Part shown: one piece after another, positions 5,146 to 6,450 of the stretch
Position numbering within the stretch: position 1 is the first letter of the stretch
Layout: every line of letters begins with the position of its first letter
Assembly (NCBI GenBank): GCA_900766795.1
Contig: CAAFWX010000156.1
Coordinates: forward strand, 1-6,450
Source of the DNA: Oscillospiraceae bacterium
GTDB lineage: Bacteria; Bacillota_A; Clostridia; Oscillospirales; Ruminococcaceae
Direction of reading: 5' to 3'
DNA: 6,450 nt
Program-made: the position numbers and the translations under genes
The notes under the pieces: model-generated
Told to the model about the DNA's origin: nothing
Seen by the model: only the letters and a program-made list of their open reading frames with translations
The model's database searches: none

Positions 5146-6225
5146 TCAGCCCATCAGAAATCCGACTATGCCGCCGACAACTGCGCCGATTGCTCCGAGA
5201 ATGCCGACCCACTTCCAGTACAGTCCCTTGTCGCAGGGCAGGTCGCCCACGAATTTTCCTGTCTGACCATTCATTGCAAAGGTGAATTTCTCGCCGTTCC
5301 ACTGCGTAGTGAGAATCCACACGGGATAAAGCGCATAGGTGGTGGTGCCGCCGGAAAGGTTTATTCTGCAATGCTCTGTGGTAACGGAGTCATAGCCCGT
5401 GACGGTGGCGCGGAACTCGTCCTCGACCGAGGTTTTCATACGCTTCTCCACGCGGGGGAGGTTCTCCTCGGAGGTTACGTCATACTTGTCTGCAAGATAT
5501 CCCGAGAGGTAAGCTGTATTAAACTCAACCGTGTCCCCGAAGTTATACGGCTCGATGGACTCCATCAAATCGTCCGGCATTTGAGAGCTTCCGTCCGCGG
5601 GAACGTGCTCAAAGCGCAGCTTTCCGCTTCTCAGCACGGAATAGAACTTCCTTTCGGTGTAGATGTAGTTCTCGTCGTCATAGGTGCGGCGCTTTTCCGC
5701 TTTGTAGCGCACCGAAGCGTCCGCAGCCGCGTCAAACAGCCAGAACGGAACATACACGCCCTTTATCTCCTCAATTCGGTTCTGGCTCTTGAACACTTTC
5801 GGAAGCAGCTTCTTGCCCTCGTAGTGCTTTTTGAGCGCTTCGATTGCCTGTTCTTTCGACACCTTAAAGGGAATGACAAGCTGCGGACGAAGCCCTCCCG
5901 AAAAGCTTCCCGTCATGACAACGGGATTGTCGCAGTAGGGGCAGTTGGTAGCTCCCGTCGTTTCGTTAGCCACAATTTCGCCGCCGCAGCTGTTGCAGGT
6001 ATACACCTTCATTCCTGCGGTTTCGCTCTCCGACCATTGCTCATCGGACGGAGCGCCGAAGTCGATGTTGTCCGAGGTTTCCTCGCGAAGACTTTCGTCC
6101 ATCTCCCTTAGCGACTCCATCTCAAACTCGCTGTCGCAGTAGGGGCACTTCATCTTCTGGACGGTGCTGTTGAACTCGATTGAGCCGTTGCAGCACGGGC
6201 ACTTGTATTCAAGCAGTTCCGACAT
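5146..6225 (-). CDS. TFIIB-type zinc-ribbon membrane-anchored protein
   Basis: The protein has 359 residues. Two zinc ribbons are visible: Cys9/Cys12 with Cys27/Cys30 (CPCC...CPYC), and Cys77/Cys80 with Cys95/Cys98 (CNSC...CPYC), joined by an acidic linker. A conserved globular region follows: LVIPFKVSKEQAIEALKKH (116-134), a basic LLPKVFKS patch, and GVYVPFWLFDA, with later WxxxxxxNGEKFTFAMNGQTGKFVGDLP. The C-terminus (339-358) is one transmembrane helix with a Gly zipper (G347, G351, G355), so the protein is probably tail-anchored with its ribbons in the cytosol. Databases often call relatives a TFIIB-type zinc-ribbon protein and sometimes, wrongly, PriA helicase; there are no helicase motifs here. 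Start: AAGGAGG (6234-6240) is 8 nt before the ATG. It pairs with the downstream tail protein, its usual type of partner. Its molecular role is unknown. Confidence 0.88.
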   Translation of the reverse strand: MSELLEYKCPCCNGSIEFNSTVQKMKCPYCDSEFEMESLREMDESLREETSDNIDFGAPSDEQWSESETAGMKVYTCNSCGGEIVANETTGATNCPYCDNPVVMTGSFSGGLRPQLVIPFKVSKEQAIEALKKHYEGKKLLPKVFKSQNRIEEIKGVYVPFWLFDAAADASVRYKAEKRRTYDDENYIYTERKFYSVLRSGKLRFEHVPADGSSQMPDDLMESIEPYNFGDTVEFNTAYLSGYLADKYDVTSEENLPRVEKRMKTSVEDEFRATVTGYDSVTTEHCRINLSGGTTTYALYPVWILTTQWNGEKFTFAMNGQTGKFVGDLPCDKGLYWKWVGILGAIGAVVGGIVGFLMG

Positions 6226-6257
6226 ATGGTTTTCCTCCTTGCAGAATTTGTAAATAC

Positions 6258-6286
6258 ATTATAGCTTATTTTTTGTGATTTTGCAA
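6258..6286 (-). promoter_or_regulatory. sigma-A promoter of the zinc-ribbon/tail-protein operon
   Basis: Read on the - strand, TTGCAA (6286-6281, 4 of 6 for -35) is followed by a 17-bp A-rich spacer and a perfect TATAAT (6263-6258). Transcription should start near 6251, giving a short leader of about 25 nt containing the AAGGAGG site. No operator or riboswitch is visible in so short a leader. Confidence 0.82.
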
Positions 6287-6317
6287 TATGCTTGTGAAAA
6301 AAACGTCGGGATTTTTT

Positions 6318-6450
6318 AAGGCAACACCGCACAATTAACGGCTAACGCCTTTGCCCAGCGACGGCTGCGCCTTTCGCTTTCCGCTTGCTTGCATATTTTC
6401 CGTCAGCAGTTTCCCGCTTGAATACGCTTCGCTTCCGCGGGAAACGCCAA
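6318..6450. repeat. non-coding repeat-rich segment, possible edge of a dispersed (MITE-like) element
   Basis: No credible gene covers this stretch. It opens with AAGGCAACACCGCACAATTA (6318-6337), which has the look of a terminal inverted repeat of a small dispersed element. A degenerate direct repeat follows: ACGGCTAACGCCTTT (6338-6352) and ACGGCTGCGCCTTT (6361-6374). Then come CGCTT/CCGC-type motifs (6376-6389, 6425-6438) and an inverted repeat TTTCCCGC (6410-6417) / GCGGGAAA (6437-6444). The window ends before any matching right end could be seen, so element identity is a guess. The segment may equally be a decayed intergenic region. Confidence 0.4.

Noticed and set aside
5129..5371. Longer N-terminal form of the tail protein starting at 5371
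   Set aside because: The extra region is antisense-frame translation through the zinc-ribbon gene (same strand, different frame), basic and without motifs. The signal peptide and ribosome binding site place the start at 5128.
5371..6111. Open frame of 246 codons on the + strand
   Set aside because: It is antisense to the zinc-ribbon gene, whose Cys motifs, start site and promoter are clear. The + frame shows no domain and no start signal.
6150..6332. Short - strand frame covering the zinc-ribbon promoter
   Set aside because: It overlaps the promoter, the ribosome binding site and the first codons of the zinc-ribbon gene in another frame, with no coding signal.
6345..6449. Short - strand open frame entering from the right edge, very Lys/Arg-rich
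   Set aside because: About 34 codons with low complexity over a stretch made of short repeats; no start or ribosome binding site is visible. It could be the end of a gene beyond the edge, but nothing supports that.

Overview
The window looks like a chromosomal segment from a moderately GC-rich anaerobic Clostridia member, probably gut-associated and Oscillospiraceae/Ruminococcaceae-like. This placement is inferred from strong AGGAGG ribosome binding sites, perfect TATAAT boxes, and a zinc-ribbon protein paired with a TPM-type tail protein, a pairing I associate with this group. I could not search to confirm it. No phage, transposase, CRISPR, rRNA or tRNA gene is visible. All coding sequence is intact except the gene cut by the left edge.

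Left block (1-1269, + strand): the last 44 codons of DNA polymerase I (polA), then an unrecognised four-helix membrane protein, then rimI (ribosomal protein S18 alanine N-acetyltransferase). The spacing is tight and the last two genes overlap by 11 bp, which suggests one transcript. No terminator is evident after rimI.

Centre block (1270-4373, + strand): a self-contained ABC uptake operon. A near-consensus sigma-A promoter (1351-1379) drives a lipoprotein substrate-binding protein. A gap with a hairpin follows, then a permease and an ATPase joined by a TAATG overlap, and a strong intrinsic terminator. The three proteins form the COG2984/COG4120/COG1101 type of importer, which includes the streptococcal tryptophan system TrpXYZ. 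No T-box or other riboswitch is seen in the roughly 80-nt leader, so the ligand cannot be assigned from regulation.

Right block (4374-6450): a small CPCC-family zinc-ribbon gene on + converges on a two-gene - strand operon, and the two share a bidirectional terminator (4780-4809). The - operon has a clear promoter (6258-6286). It encodes a tail-anchored protein with two zinc ribbons, followed by a 104-residue membrane protein. The small protein resembles the C-terminal end of TPM-domain proteins with the TPM domain itself absent, and it is the most unusual gene here. The last ~130 bases (6318-6450) are non-coding, rich in short direct and inverted repeats, and look like the edge of a dispersed repeat or MITE-like element running off the window.

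Nothing in the window is a clear new defence or mobile system. The best leads are the TPM-less tail protein with its zinc-ribbon partner, the terminal repeat, the unassigned importer with its hairpin-bearing gap, and the unrecognised membrane protein between polA and rimI.
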